Shown here one piece after another: positions 26,842-36,683 of a stretch of DNA of 64,000 nt. This stretch comes from Sulfurimonas sp. (lineage in GTDB: Bacteria; Campylobacterota; Campylobacteria; Campylobacterales; Sulfurimonadaceae), in the NCBI GenBank assembly GCA_002899765.1, contig PPDH01000020.1, forward strand, positions 1-64,000, written 5' to 3'. The notes under the pieces were generated by a model, which saw nothing but the letters and a program-made list of their open reading frames with translations, did no database searches and was not told where the DNA came from. Positions within the stretch are counted from its first letter, which is position 1. Every line of letters begins with the position of its first letter. The position numbers were made by a program, and so were the translations under genes.

Positions 26842-28022
26842 GAACAACATTAATAATTGGTGCAGGTGGAGTTAGTCGTGTGGTTGTACATAAGTGTGTA
26901 CAAAATGCAGATGTTTTTGGGAAAATCGTATTGGCAAGCAGAACACTGCAAAGATGTAAGGATATAAAAGATGAGCTTCCAAATGCGGATATCGAGGTTG
27001 CTTCTGTAGATGCCGACAGTACTGATGAAGTGATAAAACTTATTGATTCATGCAAGCCTGATATTCTTATAAACGTAGCGCTTCCGTATCAAGATTTAAC
27101 AATCATGGATGCATGTATCGCTACTAAGACGCCATATCTCGACACTGCAAACTATGAGCATCCTGATGAGGCTAAGTTTGAGTATAAACTTCAATGGGAA
27201 AGAGATGAGAAGTTTAAAGAAGCCGGTATTATGGGACTTTTGGGCAGTGGTTTTGATCCGGGAGCTACAAATGTTTTTTGTGCATATGCACAAAAACACT
27301 ATTTTGATGAAATCCATACAATAGATATCTTAGATTGTAATGCAGGCGACCATGGGTACGCTTTTGCAACAAACTTTAATCCTGAAATCAACTTAAGGGA
27401 AGTCTCCTCTAAAGGTCGTTATTGGGAAGATGGAAAGTGGATAGAGACGGAGCCTATGGAAATTATGAAGGTTTGGGATTATCCTGAAGTGGGTCCAAAA
27501 GATAGTTATTTACTTTATCATGAAGAGATGGAATCGCTCGTAAAACACATTAAAGGGCTAAAGCGCATAAGATTTTTTATGACGTTTGGGCAGAGCTATC
27601 TGACACACATGAAGTGCTTACAAAATGTAGGAATGCTCGGAATCGAACCTGTCGAGCATAAAGGGATGAAGATAGTTCCTATGGAGTTTCTAAAGACGCT
27701 TCTTCCAGATCCAGCTTCACTCGGTCCTCGTACAAAAGGTAAAACAAATATCGGTATCGTTGCCGAGGGAATTAAAGACGGTAAAAAGAGAAAGATATAT
27801 ATCTATCAAGTAAAAGACCATGAAGAGTGCTTTCGTGAGACAAACTCTCAAGGAGTATCCTATACAACAGGCGTTCCTGCCATGATAGGAGCGAAGCTTA
27901 TGTTAAAGGGTGTCTGGAGCGGAGTCGGAGTCTTTAACATGGAACAGATGGATCCTGATCCGTTTATGGATGAGATGAATACTGGGGGTCTGCCTTGGCA
28001 GATAAAAGAGTTAGAAGTCTAA
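26838..28022 (+). CDS. Carboxynorspermidine/carboxyspermidine dehydrogenase
   Basis: This NADPH-dependent enzyme condenses aspartate semialdehyde with diaminopropane or putrescine, the first step of the alternative polyamine route. The 394-aa protein has a Rossmann start (LIIGAGGVSRVV) and the saccharopine-dehydrogenase fold (NVALPYQDLTIMDAC, LGSGFDPGATNVF). The start is TTG with AAGGA upstream, overlapping the previous stop. It is paired with nspC 3 bp downstream. Campylobacter relatives use this pathway to make spermidine through carboxyspermidine. Confidence 0.92.
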   Translation: MRTTLIIGAGGVSRVVVHKCVQNADVFGKIVLASRTLQRCKDIKDELPNADIEVASVDADSTDEVIKLIDSCKPDILINVALPYQDLTIMDACIATKTPYLDTANYEHPDEAKFEYKLQWERDEKFKEAGIMGLLGSGFDPGATNVFCAYAQKHYFDEIHTIDILDCNAGDHGYAFATNFNPEINLREVSSKGRYWEDGKWIETEPMEIMKVWDYPEVGPKDSYLLYHEEMESLVKHIKGLKRIRFFMTFGQSYLTHMKCLQNVGMLGIEPVEHKGMKIVPMEFLKTLLPDPASLGPRTKGKTNIGIVAEGIKDGKKRKIYIYQVKDHEECFRETNSQGVSYTTGVPAMIGAKLMLKGVWSGVGVFNMEQMDPDPFMDEMNTGGLPWQIKELEV

Positions 28023-28025
28023 AAT

Positions 28026-29174
28026 ATGGATGATTTAAAAAATATTACTACACCGTACTATATGTGCGATGAGTCTTTGCTTCGTGCAAATCTTGAAGTT
28101 TTAAACCGTGTTCAAGAAGAGAGCGGAGCTAAGATTATTTTAGCACTTAAGGGTTTTGCCATGTGGAGTACGTTTCCATTGGTAAAACAGTATCTAAAAG
28201 GGTGTACTGCAAGCGGATTACATGAAGCGCTTTTAGCCAGAGAAGAGTTTGCAAAAGATGATGAAAATCTTGAAGTTCATACTTATTCACCTGCATATAA
28301 AGATGAAGATATAGAGGACATTGCACGTATATCTGACCACATAGTTTTTAATTCGCCAAACCAGCTTTTCAAATATCGTGAGAGAGTTAAAGAGATAGAT
28401 TCTACAATAAGCCTCTCTTTGCGAATAAACCCTGAACAATCCTCTTCCCCAAAAGATATTTACAACCCATGCGGGCTTTACAGCCGTCTTGGCACAACAC
28501 TCGCAAATTTCGACGAAAGAGTATTAGAATATATAGACGGACTTAATTTTCACGCTCTATGTGAGCAGGATGTCGATGCTTTAGAAGATGTTTTAAAAGC
28601 TTTTGAAGCCAAGTTCTCAAAGTACTTTAGAGGGTTGAAGTATGTTAATTTTGGCGGCGGTCATCATATAACAAAAAAGGGATATGATGTCGATAAGCTG
28701 ATTCGCATTATAAAAGAGTTTAGGGCAAAATATGATGTTGATGTTTATTTAGAGCCCGGTGAAGCCGTAGGCTGGCAGACGGGAGTGCTTGTTAGCACTG
28801 TTTTAGATATTGTTCATAACGGCATGGATATAGCTATTTTGGATACCTCTGCAGAAGCGCATATGCCGGATACGCTGGCAATGCCATATCGAGCAATGGT
28901 TCGTAATAGCGGTGAAGCAGGAGAAAAATCTTACACTTACCGTTTTGGCGGCAATACATGTCTAGCCGGAGACATCATGGGAGATTACTCTTTTGATGAG
29001 CCTCTTTATGTAGGCGATAAAATTATATTTGAAGATCAGATTCATTATACTTTTGTAAAAAATACTACATTCAACGGCATAAAGCTGCCTTCACTGGTTA
29101 TACTAAGAGAAGATAGAACTCTTGAGTTGATTAAAGAGTTTGGATATCAAGACTATAAAAATAGATTATCTTAA
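28026..29174 (+). CDS. nspC: Carboxynorspermidine decarboxylase
   Basis: This 382-aa PLP enzyme of the alanine-racemase-like fold removes CO2 from carboxyspermidine or carboxynorspermidine. Motifs include the PLP lysine region ILALKGFAMW (Lys at about residue 43), HALCEQD, the phosphate-binding GGGHHITKKGYD, and YLEPGEAVGW. The C-terminal barrel carries GGNTCLAGDIMGDYSF. It lies directly after the dehydrogenase. Confidence 0.95.
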   Translation: MDDLKNITTPYYMCDESLLRANLEVLNRVQEESGAKIILALKGFAMWSTFPLVKQYLKGCTASGLHEALLAREEFAKDDENLEVHTYSPAYKDEDIEDIARISDHIVFNSPNQLFKYRERVKEIDSTISLSLRINPEQSSSPKDIYNPCGLYSRLGTTLANFDERVLEYIDGLNFHALCEQDVDALEDVLKAFEAKFSKYFRGLKYVNFGGGHHITKKGYDVDKLIRIIKEFRAKYDVDVYLEPGEAVGWQTGVLVSTVLDIVHNGMDIAILDTSAEAHMPDTLAMPYRAMVRNSGEAGEKSYTYRFGGNTCLAGDIMGDYSFDEPLYVGDKIIFEDQIHYTFVKNTTFNGIKLPSLVILREDRTLELIKEFGYQDYKNRLS

Positions 29175-29186
29175 GAGGAGACAGAG

Positions 29187-29741
29187 ATGCAAGAAGATAA
29201 ACAGAGATGGAATGATAGGTATTTGGACAATCCAATGCCGCAGAGTGTTTCTCCACTGTTAGAGAAATATATAGGACATGCAAAAGTCGGGCAGGCTATA
29301 GATGTTGCATGTGGCACGGGTAGAAATACGCACTTTTTAGCTGACTTAGGCTTTCATGTTGATGCGGTTGATATTTCGGACTATGCTTTAGAGCGTGTAA
29401 AAAATAGTTCTACCATTAAAAAAATAGATACGGATTTGGATAAATATAATTTAGCTCCAAATAAGTATGATTTAATAGTAAATGTTAATTACTTAAATCG
29501 CCGTTTAGTATCTCAGATGAAAGATGCTCTTAAGAGCGGTGGCGTTTTAGTTTTTGAGACGTTTATAGTTGCCCATGGAGACTTTAATCTTCCTACGACA
29601 AACCTAGACTATCTTTTGCGTAAAAATGAGCTTCTACACTCTTTTATAGGGCTTAATATAATTTATTATGAAGAGAGAGTGGATGTAAATCTAAGAGGTG
29701 AGAAGATTAAAGTTGCATCTTTGGTGGCTAAAAAAGCGTAA
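29187..29741 (+). CDS. Class I SAM-dependent methyltransferase
   Basis: This 184-aa protein has motif I AIDVACGTGRNTHFLA, motif II VDAVDIS, and the small-substrate-type fold of TehB-like methyltransferases. The start is supported by AGAGGAGA. The substrate is unknown. It follows nspC by 12 bp, and a strong hairpin ends the unit. Confidence 0.8.
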   Translation: MQEDKQRWNDRYLDNPMPQSVSPLLEKYIGHAKVGQAIDVACGTGRNTHFLADLGFHVDAVDISDYALERVKNSSTIKKIDTDLDKYNLAPNKYDLIVNVNYLNRRLVSQMKDALKSGGVLVFETFIVAHGDFNLPTTNLDYLLRKNELLHSFIGLNIIYYEERVDVNLRGEKIKVASLVAKKA

Positions 29742-29765
29742 CTTCTTGCAATTTTGCAAGAAGTT
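29740..29765 (+). terminator. Intrinsic terminator of the ribB-nspC region
   Basis: AACTTCTTGCAA and TTGCAAGAAGTT pair perfectly around a TT centre (in practice a 10-bp stem with a 6-nt loop), followed by TTATTG. It sits between convergent genes and may serve both. Confidence 0.75.
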
Positions 29766-29790
29766 TATTGCCTTTAGCGTTCAAATTTTT

Positions 29791-31383
29791 TTAGCTTTTA
29801 AATTCGTTTATACGAGAGTCTAGTGAATGAGCCACTTCAAGCAGACTTTTGGAGTCATTTTCAATACTCATAACTCTCTCTTTATTTGAAGATGAGTGAG
29901 CATTTATTTGCGCAATTTGACTTATAATTTCATCCGTATGTTTTACGATTGTTTGTGAATCCTCAACTGATTTAACGGCAACTTCTATAGAGTGCTGCAT
30001 CTCTGATGAAGTATCATTAACTTTTTGCTCAACATCTTTTGAAATGTTAGTGAGTCTCTGCATATCTTTTGCATTTTCGTTCATTTTGTCGCTTACGTCG
30101 TTTATAGATTGAACAATAGTGCTAACACTTATCTCTATCTCCGTAAGTGATTTTTGGGTACGTTCTGCTAGTTTTCTCACTTCATCCGCTACTACGGCAA
30201 AACCGCGTCCATGTTCACCTGCACGCGCTGCTTCTATGGCAGCATTGAGAGCCAGAAGGTTAATCTGTTCAGCTATATCTTTTATAACAAACAGAACACT
30301 TTTTACTTGATCTGCATCTTGTTTTAGGTGCATTAATTGGTCTGATAAATCATGCTCTATCTCAATAAATGCTTCAACCTCATTTACCAATTCACCCAGT
30401 GCCTCTTTTGATGAGTCAAGATTTGCGTTTGCTTGAGAGACTCTTTGTTGCGTCTCTTTTGCCATCTCTATAGACTGGTCAAGAATATCTTTTATAGATT
30501 TACTTTTATGTGTAGTCTGTGATACTATCATACTCTCCTCTTCAATACTTTTGTTGATGAAAGATGATGCGTTAGTGATTGTATTTGCGATTGATACGTT
30601 TTTGCTTCCAAGAGACTTGACGTCATTTATAGTGTTTTGTATTGAGCTTACAAAATCATTTACTGCATACGCAGATTGTGCAAATTCATTTTCTTGTACA
30701 ACTTCAATGCGTTTTGTTAAATCTTTATCGCCGTCTACAAGCGCTATAATACGTGAACGAAGTTCATCTAAAGGAACGATGACTTCCTTTGAAAAGAAGA
30801 TACTGATAATAACGGCAAAAACAATAAAAACGATAATAAGAGTGACAAGTAAAATCATTTTTGTATCGCCAATCTCTTCATCATTTGCATCCAAAGAGAT
30901 AACAAGATTCATAACACCGAGTAAATCTCCTTCTTTTGCATTGTAGTGACATGACGTACAACTTTTGTCCGCTATCATTGGGTTGAGAAGTTGTATTGTG
31001 TGGTGGTTATTTTCACTTTTTTCAATTGTTTTAGGCTCTTTGCTGGTAAAAACATCTCTAATCATTGGATTAGTTGTAAAAGTTTCGCCCTCTTTTTTGT
31101 ACACTTCTAAAACAAGTTCTGATTTTGAAACATCTAACGATTCTATGCCTCGGATATCTCTTGCTTTGGCAAGCGTCTCTTTAACAACTTCAGGATCACC
31201 TGCCAACATGCTTTGCGTTACTGTTTGAAAAATTGATTGACTCAACATTTCTAGAGAGTGTTTTGCCGTTTTATTTGAAAAATCATTAAATGTATAAGAG
31301 ATATACGTATACATTGAACCGACCGCAAGGGCACCAAAAAACAAAATTGTGATAATAATTCGAGATTTAACTGAAGTTAACAT
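29791..31383 (-). CDS. Chemoreceptor (MCP) with a c-type haem motif
   Basis: This 530-aa methyl-accepting chemotaxis protein has two membrane segments (about residues 8-28 and 176-198). The periplasmic sensor carries CTSCH at about residue 142 (a CxxCH c-type haem site). A HAMP region follows, and a signalling domain contains the CheA-contact tip, [21 protein letters not shown]. The sensor probably responds to redox state or a gas ligand through covalently bound haem. It is monocistronic, facing the terminator at 29740. Confidence 0.9.
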   Translation of the reverse strand: MLTSVKSRIIITILFFGALAVGSMYTYISYTFNDFSNKTAKHSLEMLSQSIFQTVTQSMLAGDPEVVKETLAKARDIRGIESLDVSKSELVLEVYKKEGETFTTNPMIRDVFTSKEPKTIEKSENNHHTIQLLNPMIADKSCTSCHYNAKEGDLLGVMNLVISLDANDEEIGDTKMILLVTLIIVFIVFAVIISIFFSKEVIVPLDELRSRIIALVDGDKDLTKRIEVVQENEFAQSAYAVNDFVSSIQNTINDVKSLGSKNVSIANTITNASSFINKSIEEESMIVSQTTHKSKSIKDILDQSIEMAKETQQRVSQANANLDSSKEALGELVNEVEAFIEIEHDLSDQLMHLKQDADQVKSVLFVIKDIAEQINLLALNAAIEAARAGEHGRGFAVVADEVRKLAERTQKSLTEIEISVSTIVQSINDVSDKMNENAKDMQRLTNISKDVEQKVNDTSSEMQHSIEVAVKSVEDSQTIVKHTDEIISQIAQINAHSSSNKERVMSIENDSKSLLEVAHSLDSRINEFKS

Positions 31384-31442
31384 GATCCATCCATATAATT
31401 AATATTGCCATAATTGTGCCCAAATAATCTTTTGATTAAGCT

Positions 31443-32063
31443 TTAAAGTCCTTCAAGAAGCAGATACCATAGTCTATCTATTTCATAATCATTGAGAAAT
31501 AGTGTTGATTTGTTTTCAAATAACTCTTCAAACGCATCTTTCTTTATGCCAAAAGTATGCGTGCAGTTTTTATGAGTAGGCAAATATGCACGAATCAGAG
31601 AAATTTCATCTCCAATTATAGGCGTAGCACATAAAAAACACTCTAACTCTTTATGTAGTCTTCCTTCATGTTCAAGAAGTTTTATATATGACTCAATGGC
31701 TACTCTTTTTGGATTCTGTCTATTCCAGTTTATAGAAGCTGTTTGTAGAAGTTCAAAATAGAATATATCAAGTTCATCGGCATCTTTGAGATGTGTATAA
31801 AAGAGTGCGCAAAAATCCTGCCATACTCGTAAGAGCTTATAGTCATTTATCCACTTAAATCCTATATGTATAACATCTTTAAGTCTATAGATTGCTGATT
31901 TGGATGAACTCTCTTTTTCATAGTCTATTTTGAAACCAAGATTTATAACTCCGTGTCTTGCTCCATAAAACCTATAAAGAGTATCTAAGCTCTCTGCTGA
32001 TAAGATTGTGACTATTAAATCTTCATCTTTAACTTTGTTAAGATTTAGAATAAATCCTTGCAT
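31443..32063 (-). CDS. recO: Recombination protein RecO (epsilon type)
   Basis: The 206-aa protein starts MQGFILNLNKVKDEDLIVTILS, the OB-fold opening of RecO, followed by FYGARHGVINLG and a C-terminal helical region with CFLC and HKNC cysteines that may bind zinc. RecO loads RecA on SSB-coated DNA and anneals strands. The Campylobacterota form is shorter and divergent. It is divergent from gltB. Confidence 0.85.
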   Translation of the reverse strand: MQGFILNLNKVKDEDLIVTILSAESLDTLYRFYGARHGVINLGFKIDYEKESSSKSAIYRLKDVIHIGFKWINDYKLLRVWQDFCALFYTHLKDADELDIFYFELLQTASINWNRQNPKRVAIESYIKLLEHEGRLHKELECFLCATPIIGDEISLIRAYLPTHKNCTHTFGIKKDAFEELFENKSTLFLNDYEIDRLWYLLLEGL

Positions 32064-32144
32064 TATTTCGCTTCTTTTTTACACATAGTTTGTTTTCAAT
32101 AGAAAAATTATCTTGTTATTATATTTTTTTAAACCTTTAAAATG

Positions 32145-32150
32145 TATAAT
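32145..32150 (+). promoter_or_regulatory. -10 box of gltBD
   Basis: ATGTATAATGC lies about 92 bases before the gltB ATG, preceded by a T-rich run. The resulting leader contains a short ORF. Confidence 0.5.
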
Positions 32151-32201
32151 GCAACTCTTATCTCTAAATAGACCAAGTTAGTTTAAAAAGAGATTAAATT
32201 T

Positions 32202-32240
32202 ATGAAAATTCATCAAAGAATTATAAAATTTAGGAGTTAA
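32202..32240 (+). CDS. Possible 12-aa leader ORF before gltB
   Basis: ATG at 32202 opens a 12-codon frame, MKIHQRIIKFRS, with AAAAGAGA upstream. Its stop TAA lies two bases before the gltB ATG, and its end contains the gltB ribosome site (AGGAG). Translation of one could affect the other. No attenuator hairpin or repeated codon was seen, so the role is open. Confidence 0.3.
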   Translation: MKIHQRIIKFRS

Positions 32241-32241
32241 T

Positions 32242-35200
32242 ATGGTTGAGCATCATGATTTATTAAGATCATTTAAAGATAATTGTGATTTTGGGCTTGT
32301 TGCAAACATCAAAAACATAGCATCACACAAAGTTTTAAATGATGCGGTAACTGCATTAGAGAGAATGATGCATCGCGGAGCAGTAGCGGCTGATGGAAAA
32401 ACAGGAGACGGAAGCGGTCTGCTTTTTTCTCTTCCTGAGGAGTTTCTTCGCAAAGAGGCGATAAAAGAAGGGATTGAACTTCCAAAACAGTTTGCTGTGG
32501 CTTCAGTTTTTACGAAAGATTTGAAACATTTAGATGTTATGGAGGAAATTTGTGAAGCAAATGATTTAAAAATCGTACTTCGCAGACATGTACCCGTAAA
32601 TACAGATGCTCTAGGAGAGCAGGCACTTGTAACACTTCCAACAATTATTCAACTATTTATTACTCCAAACTCTATCATGGCAACAAACAGGTTTGATGCA
32701 CTTTTATATCTTTCGCGCAAAGAGAGTGAGCATAGGCTTGTAGATGATATAGATTTTTACATAGCTTCCATGAGTTCAAAAGTGCTTTCATATAAAGGAC
32801 TCGTTATGCCTACGCATATTAAAGAGTTTTATATAGATTTACAAGATGAGAATTTTAAAATTTCATTTTCACTTTTTCACCAAAGATTTTCAACCAATAC
32901 TCTTCCTCAGTGGAGATTGGCACAGCCGTTTCGTGCAGTTGCTCATAACGGCGAGATTAACTCTGTTGAGGGAAATCGCTTCAACGTAGAGATAAAATCA
33001 GAATCTATAAAAAGTAAAGTTTTTACGGATGAGGAGATTCAAAGGTTGCTGCCTATTTTACAGCCGAGATCTTCAGACAGCGCTTCTGCAGACAACTTTT
33101 TTGAGTTTTTACTTGTAAACGGTATGGATTTTTTTAAAGCGGTACGTGCGGTTATTCCCGCTGCTTGGCAAAATGCTCCGCACATGGATCCCGAGCTTCG
33201 TGCATTCTATGAGTTCCAATCTACCGTTTTTGAAGCATGGGACGGACCTGCCGCATTTTCGGTTACGGACGGGAGATATGTCGGGTGTGTGCTTGATAGA
33301 AACGGACTTCGTCCATCAAAATATATTATTACAAAAGATGATACGCTTCTTATTGCAAGCGAGTACGGTGTTGTTGACATTCCTGAAAAAGATATCAAAG
33401 AGAGAGGTCGTCTTCAATCGGGAGAGATGATTGGACTTGATCTTAAATTTGGAAAAATCTTTAAAAATAGCGAGATTAACGACTATCTAAAAAGTGCAAA
33501 TCCCTATATGAAGTGGTTGAATGAGCATATGATATATCTTCAAGAACATGTTGTAGACCAGTACATGTCAACTCCGGAATATACAAAAGAAGAGCTAATT
33601 ACAAGACAAAGATATTTCAATATTACACATGAAGTTATAGAACAGGTTATAGAGCCTATGATTTTAGAAGGTAAAGAGGCTGTAGGTTCTATGGGAGACG
33701 ATACGCCGCTTGCAGCTTTTTCAAATAAACAAAGAGCATTTAGCGACTTTTTCAAGCAGAAATTTGCACAGGTTACAAATCCTCCGATTGACCCGATTAG
33801 AGAAAGAGTGGTTATGAGTTTAAATACGGGCTTTGGAGAGGTTCACAATATCCTCGATGAAGTACCTTTTCATGCGCATCGTCTTAAATCCGTTTCTCCG
33901 ATTATTACAAGTGAAAAGCTGGCTATTTTAAAATCATTCGGAGATAAAAAATCGCCTAGTTATCAGGATTTTTACCGCAATAAAACATTCTCTACGGCGT
34001 ATGAAAAAGATTTTAAAAAATCACTTGATGCTTTAGTTGAAAATGTTGTTAATTCCGTAAAAAACGAGGGTACGAGAATTATTATACTAGATGATAGCGA
34101 GTTTAGTAAAACAAAGAAAATAATCCCTATGGCGATGGCTATCGGACGTATTAATATTGCTCTCTTAAGAGCAAAAGTACGTCATCTTGCTTCTATGGTT
34201 GCAGTGAGCGGCGAGGTGTATGATTCTCATAGTGCGGCGGTTCTTATAGGTTACGGTGCAAATGCTTTGCACCCTAAGCTTTTAGCAGAGACTGTTATTG
34301 AGCATACAAAAAGATCTAATGCTGTTACGGTGGAGTGTAATGTCGCATTAAAAGCTGTTCATGGCTCATTAAATGCCGGTATACTTAAAATAATGTCTAA
34401 AATGGGTATTTCAACTATTGCATCATATAGAAACGCAGGTCTATTTGATGTAATGGGTCTTAGCCGTGAGATAGTCGGCGAATGCTTTGGCGCTTCAAAT
34501 TCGGCACTAAACGGACTTGATTACAGTGATATTGATGAGAGACTTACAAAGCATCATGTAGAGGCTTTTGAAGAGAGCGGATTTAACAGAATATTCCCGC
34601 TAAATATCGGCGGATACTATAAGTTTTATAATGAGCAGGAGCATCACGATTTTGGACCTGCCGTTATCCATGCTATTCATGCTACTGCACAGAGCGGAAG
34701 CAAAAAAGATTACGAAAAATTAAGAGATTTGGTAAATAAAAGAGGATTGAAATTTATTCGTGATTTCTTTGAGATAAAATCTGATAGAAAACCGATTGAT
34801 ATCTCTGAAGTTGAGCCAAAAGAGGTGATTTTTAAGAGATTTGCTTCAGCTGCTATGAGTCTTGGCTCTATAAGTCCTGAGGCACATGAGACAATTGCGA
34901 TGGCGATGAATAGAATCGGAGCGCAGTCAAACTGTGGAGAGGGTGGAGAAGACCCTGAGCGTTTTGGGACTGAGAGAAATTCAAAAATAAAGCAGGTTGC
35001 TTCAGGACGTTTCGGGGTAACTCCTGCATACCTTAGAAGTGCCGAAGAGATTCAGATAAAAGTAGCACAAGGCGCAAAACCGGGTGAGGGAGGACAGCTT
35101 CCGGGGCATAAAGTTTCAGCGCTTATAGCAAAACTTCGTCATACGGTTCCGGGTGTCACGCTTATTTCCCCTCCGCCTCATCATGATATCTACTCGATTG

Positions 35201-36681
35201 AGGATTTGGCACAACTTATTTTTGATGTGAAGCAGGTAAATCCAAAGGCAAGAGTTGCCGTAAAACTTGTTTCAACTATCGGTGTTGGAACTATCGCGGC
35301 AGGTGTCGCAAAAGCTTATGCGGATAAAATTATTATCTCAGGCGGAGACGGAGGAACGGGTGCTGCACCTCTTACTTCTATCAAATTTGCAGGAAATCCT
35401 TGGGAACTTGGGCTTAGCGAAGCGCATAACGCACTAAAAGCAAATAATCTAAGAAGAGCTGTTGAGCTTCAAGCAGACGGAGGTTTAAAATCTGGTCTGG
35501 ATGTAGTAAAAGCTGCACTGCTTGGTGCTGAGAGTTATGGTTTTGGAACTGGAGTTTTAACTATCGTGGGCTGTAAAATGCTTAGAATATGTCATGTAAA
35601 TAAGTGTTCAGTGGGTATTGCTACTCAAAATGAAAAACTTCGTCAAGAGTTTTTCAAAGGACATGTCGATCAGCTTATAAACTACTTCACTCTTCTAGCC
35701 GAAGATATCCGCTCTATTATGGCGGAACTTGGATTTAAAACAATGCAGGAGATGATAGGAAGAAGCGACATGTTAAAAGTTGTAGATAACGATTTTGCTA
35801 AAAAGTTTGATTTTAGTGCAGTTTTACATCAAGAAGCGGGTGTGAATACATGTCAACAGCTCTCTAACCCTCCTTTTGATGATAACGCATTTGAAAAAGA
35901 TGTTCTTAAAGAGGCTGTGAGCGCTATCAAGCATCCTGAGTATCCTGTAAGAATCAGCAGAAATATTACAAATGTAAACAGAAGCTTCGGAGCACTGATA
36001 AGTGGTGAAATCGCCGAATATTATGGTGATAAAGGTTTAAGCTCCGATACGATTAGAATTAATCTAACGGGTATTTCAGGACAAGCACTCGGTGCCTTTT
36101 TAATTCACGGTGTATCAATTTATCTAAGCGGTGTTGCAAATGATTATATCGGAAAAGGTATGCATGGAGGCAAGATAATTATTACTTCTAAAAATAGCGG
36201 TGAAGCATTTGCCGCAGGAGGAAACACTTGTCTTTACGGTGCAACTGGCGGGAAACTTTACATCTCAGGAAGCGTGGGTGAGAGATTCGCCGTCCGTAAC
36301 TCGGGAGCACTTGCTATAGTTGAGGGAACGGGTGACAACGCCTGTGAGTACATGACAGGCGGCGTTGTAGTTATTTTAGGACGTACGGGAATTAATTTTG
36401 GTGCCGGCATGACGGGAGGAATCAGTTTTGTTTATGATACAGAGCATAGATTTGTTGAAAATGTAAACAGTGAGCTTGTGGAGCTTGTTAGAATTGATAC
36501 CGATGAGACGGATGAGGCAAGACATTACCTCAAAAAACTTCTTAAAGATTACGTAGTTGAGACACAGAGTCAAAAGGCAAAAGAGCTACTTGATAACTTC
36601 AGAGTAGAGGTAAGAAACTTCTGGCTTGTAAAACCTAAAAATTTAACAAAATTGCCTATGAACCTAGAGATTGGAGATTAA
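32242..36681 (+). CDS. gltB: Glutamate synthase large subunit
   Basis: GltB makes glutamate from glutamine and 2-oxoglutarate. The 1479-aa protein has an N-terminal glutaminase whose nucleophile would be Cys15 after removal of a 14-residue leader (NCDFGLVANIK), then RMMHRGAVAADGKTGDGSG. The central domain and the FMN-binding synthase domain follow (GEGGEDPERFGT, ISGGDGGTGAAPL), then the 3Fe-4S cysteines (CKMLRICHVNKCSVG) and a C-terminal beta-helix with Gly-rich repeats. gltD follows after 2 bp. Confidence 0.97.
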   Translation: MVEHHDLLRSFKDNCDFGLVANIKNIASHKVLNDAVTALERMMHRGAVAADGKTGDGSGLLFSLPEEFLRKEAIKEGIELPKQFAVASVFTKDLKHLDVMEEICEANDLKIVLRRHVPVNTDALGEQALVTLPTIIQLFITPNSIMATNRFDALLYLSRKESEHRLVDDIDFYIASMSSKVLSYKGLVMPTHIKEFYIDLQDENFKISFSLFHQRFSTNTLPQWRLAQPFRAVAHNGEINSVEGNRFNVEIKSESIKSKVFTDEEIQRLLPILQPRSSDSASADNFFEFLLVNGMDFFKAVRAVIPAAWQNAPHMDPELRAFYEFQSTVFEAWDGPAAFSVTDGRYVGCVLDRNGLRPSKYIITKDDTLLIASEYGVVDIPEKDIKERGRLQSGEMIGLDLKFGKIFKNSEINDYLKSANPYMKWLNEHMIYLQEHVVDQYMSTPEYTKEELITRQRYFNITHEVIEQVIEPMILEGKEAVGSMGDDTPLAAFSNKQRAFSDFFKQKFAQVTNPPIDPIRERVVMSLNTGFGEVHNILDEVPFHAHRLKSVSPIITSEKLAILKSFGDKKSPSYQDFYRNKTFSTAYEKDFKKSLDALVENVVNSVKNEGTRIIILDDSEFSKTKKIIPMAMAIGRINIALLRAKVRHLASMVAVSGEVYDSHSAAVLIGYGANALHPKLLAETVIEHTKRSNAVTVECNVALKAVHGSLNAGILKIMSKMGISTIASYRNAGLFDVMGLSREIVGECFGASNSALNGLDYSDIDERLTKHHVEAFEESGFNRIFPLNIGGYYKFYNEQEHHDFGPAVIHAIHATAQSGSKKDYEKLRDLVNKRGLKFIRDFFEIKSDRKPIDISEVEPKEVIFKRFASAAMSLGSISPEAHETIAMAMNRIGAQSNCGEGGEDPERFGTERNSKIKQVASGRFGVTPAYLRSAEEIQIKVAQGAKPGEGGQLPGHKVSALIAKLRHTVPGVTLISPPPHHDIYSIEDLAQLIFDVKQVNPKARVAVKLVSTIGVGTIAAGVAKAYADKIIISGGDGGTGAAPLTSIKFAGNPWELGLSEAHNALKANNLRRAVELQADGGLKSGLDVVKAALLGAESYGFGTGVLTIVGCKMLRICHVNKCSVGIATQNEKLRQEFFKGHVDQLINYFTLLAEDIRSIMAELGFKTMQEMIGRSDMLKVVDNDFAKKFDFSAVLHQEAGVNTCQQLSNPPFDDNAFEKDVLKEAVSAIKHPEYPVRISRNITNVNRSFGALISGEIAEYYGDKGLSSDTIRINLTGISGQALGAFLIHGVSIYLSGVANDYIGKGMHGGKIIITSKNSGEAFAAGGNTCLYGATGGKLYISGSVGERFAVRNSGALAIVEGTGDNACEYMTGGVVVILGRTGINFGAGMTGGISFVYDTEHRFVENVNSELVELVRIDTDETDEARHYLKKLLKDYVVETQSQKAKELLDNFRVEVRNFWLVKPKNLTKLPMNLEIGD

Positions 36682-36683
36682 TC

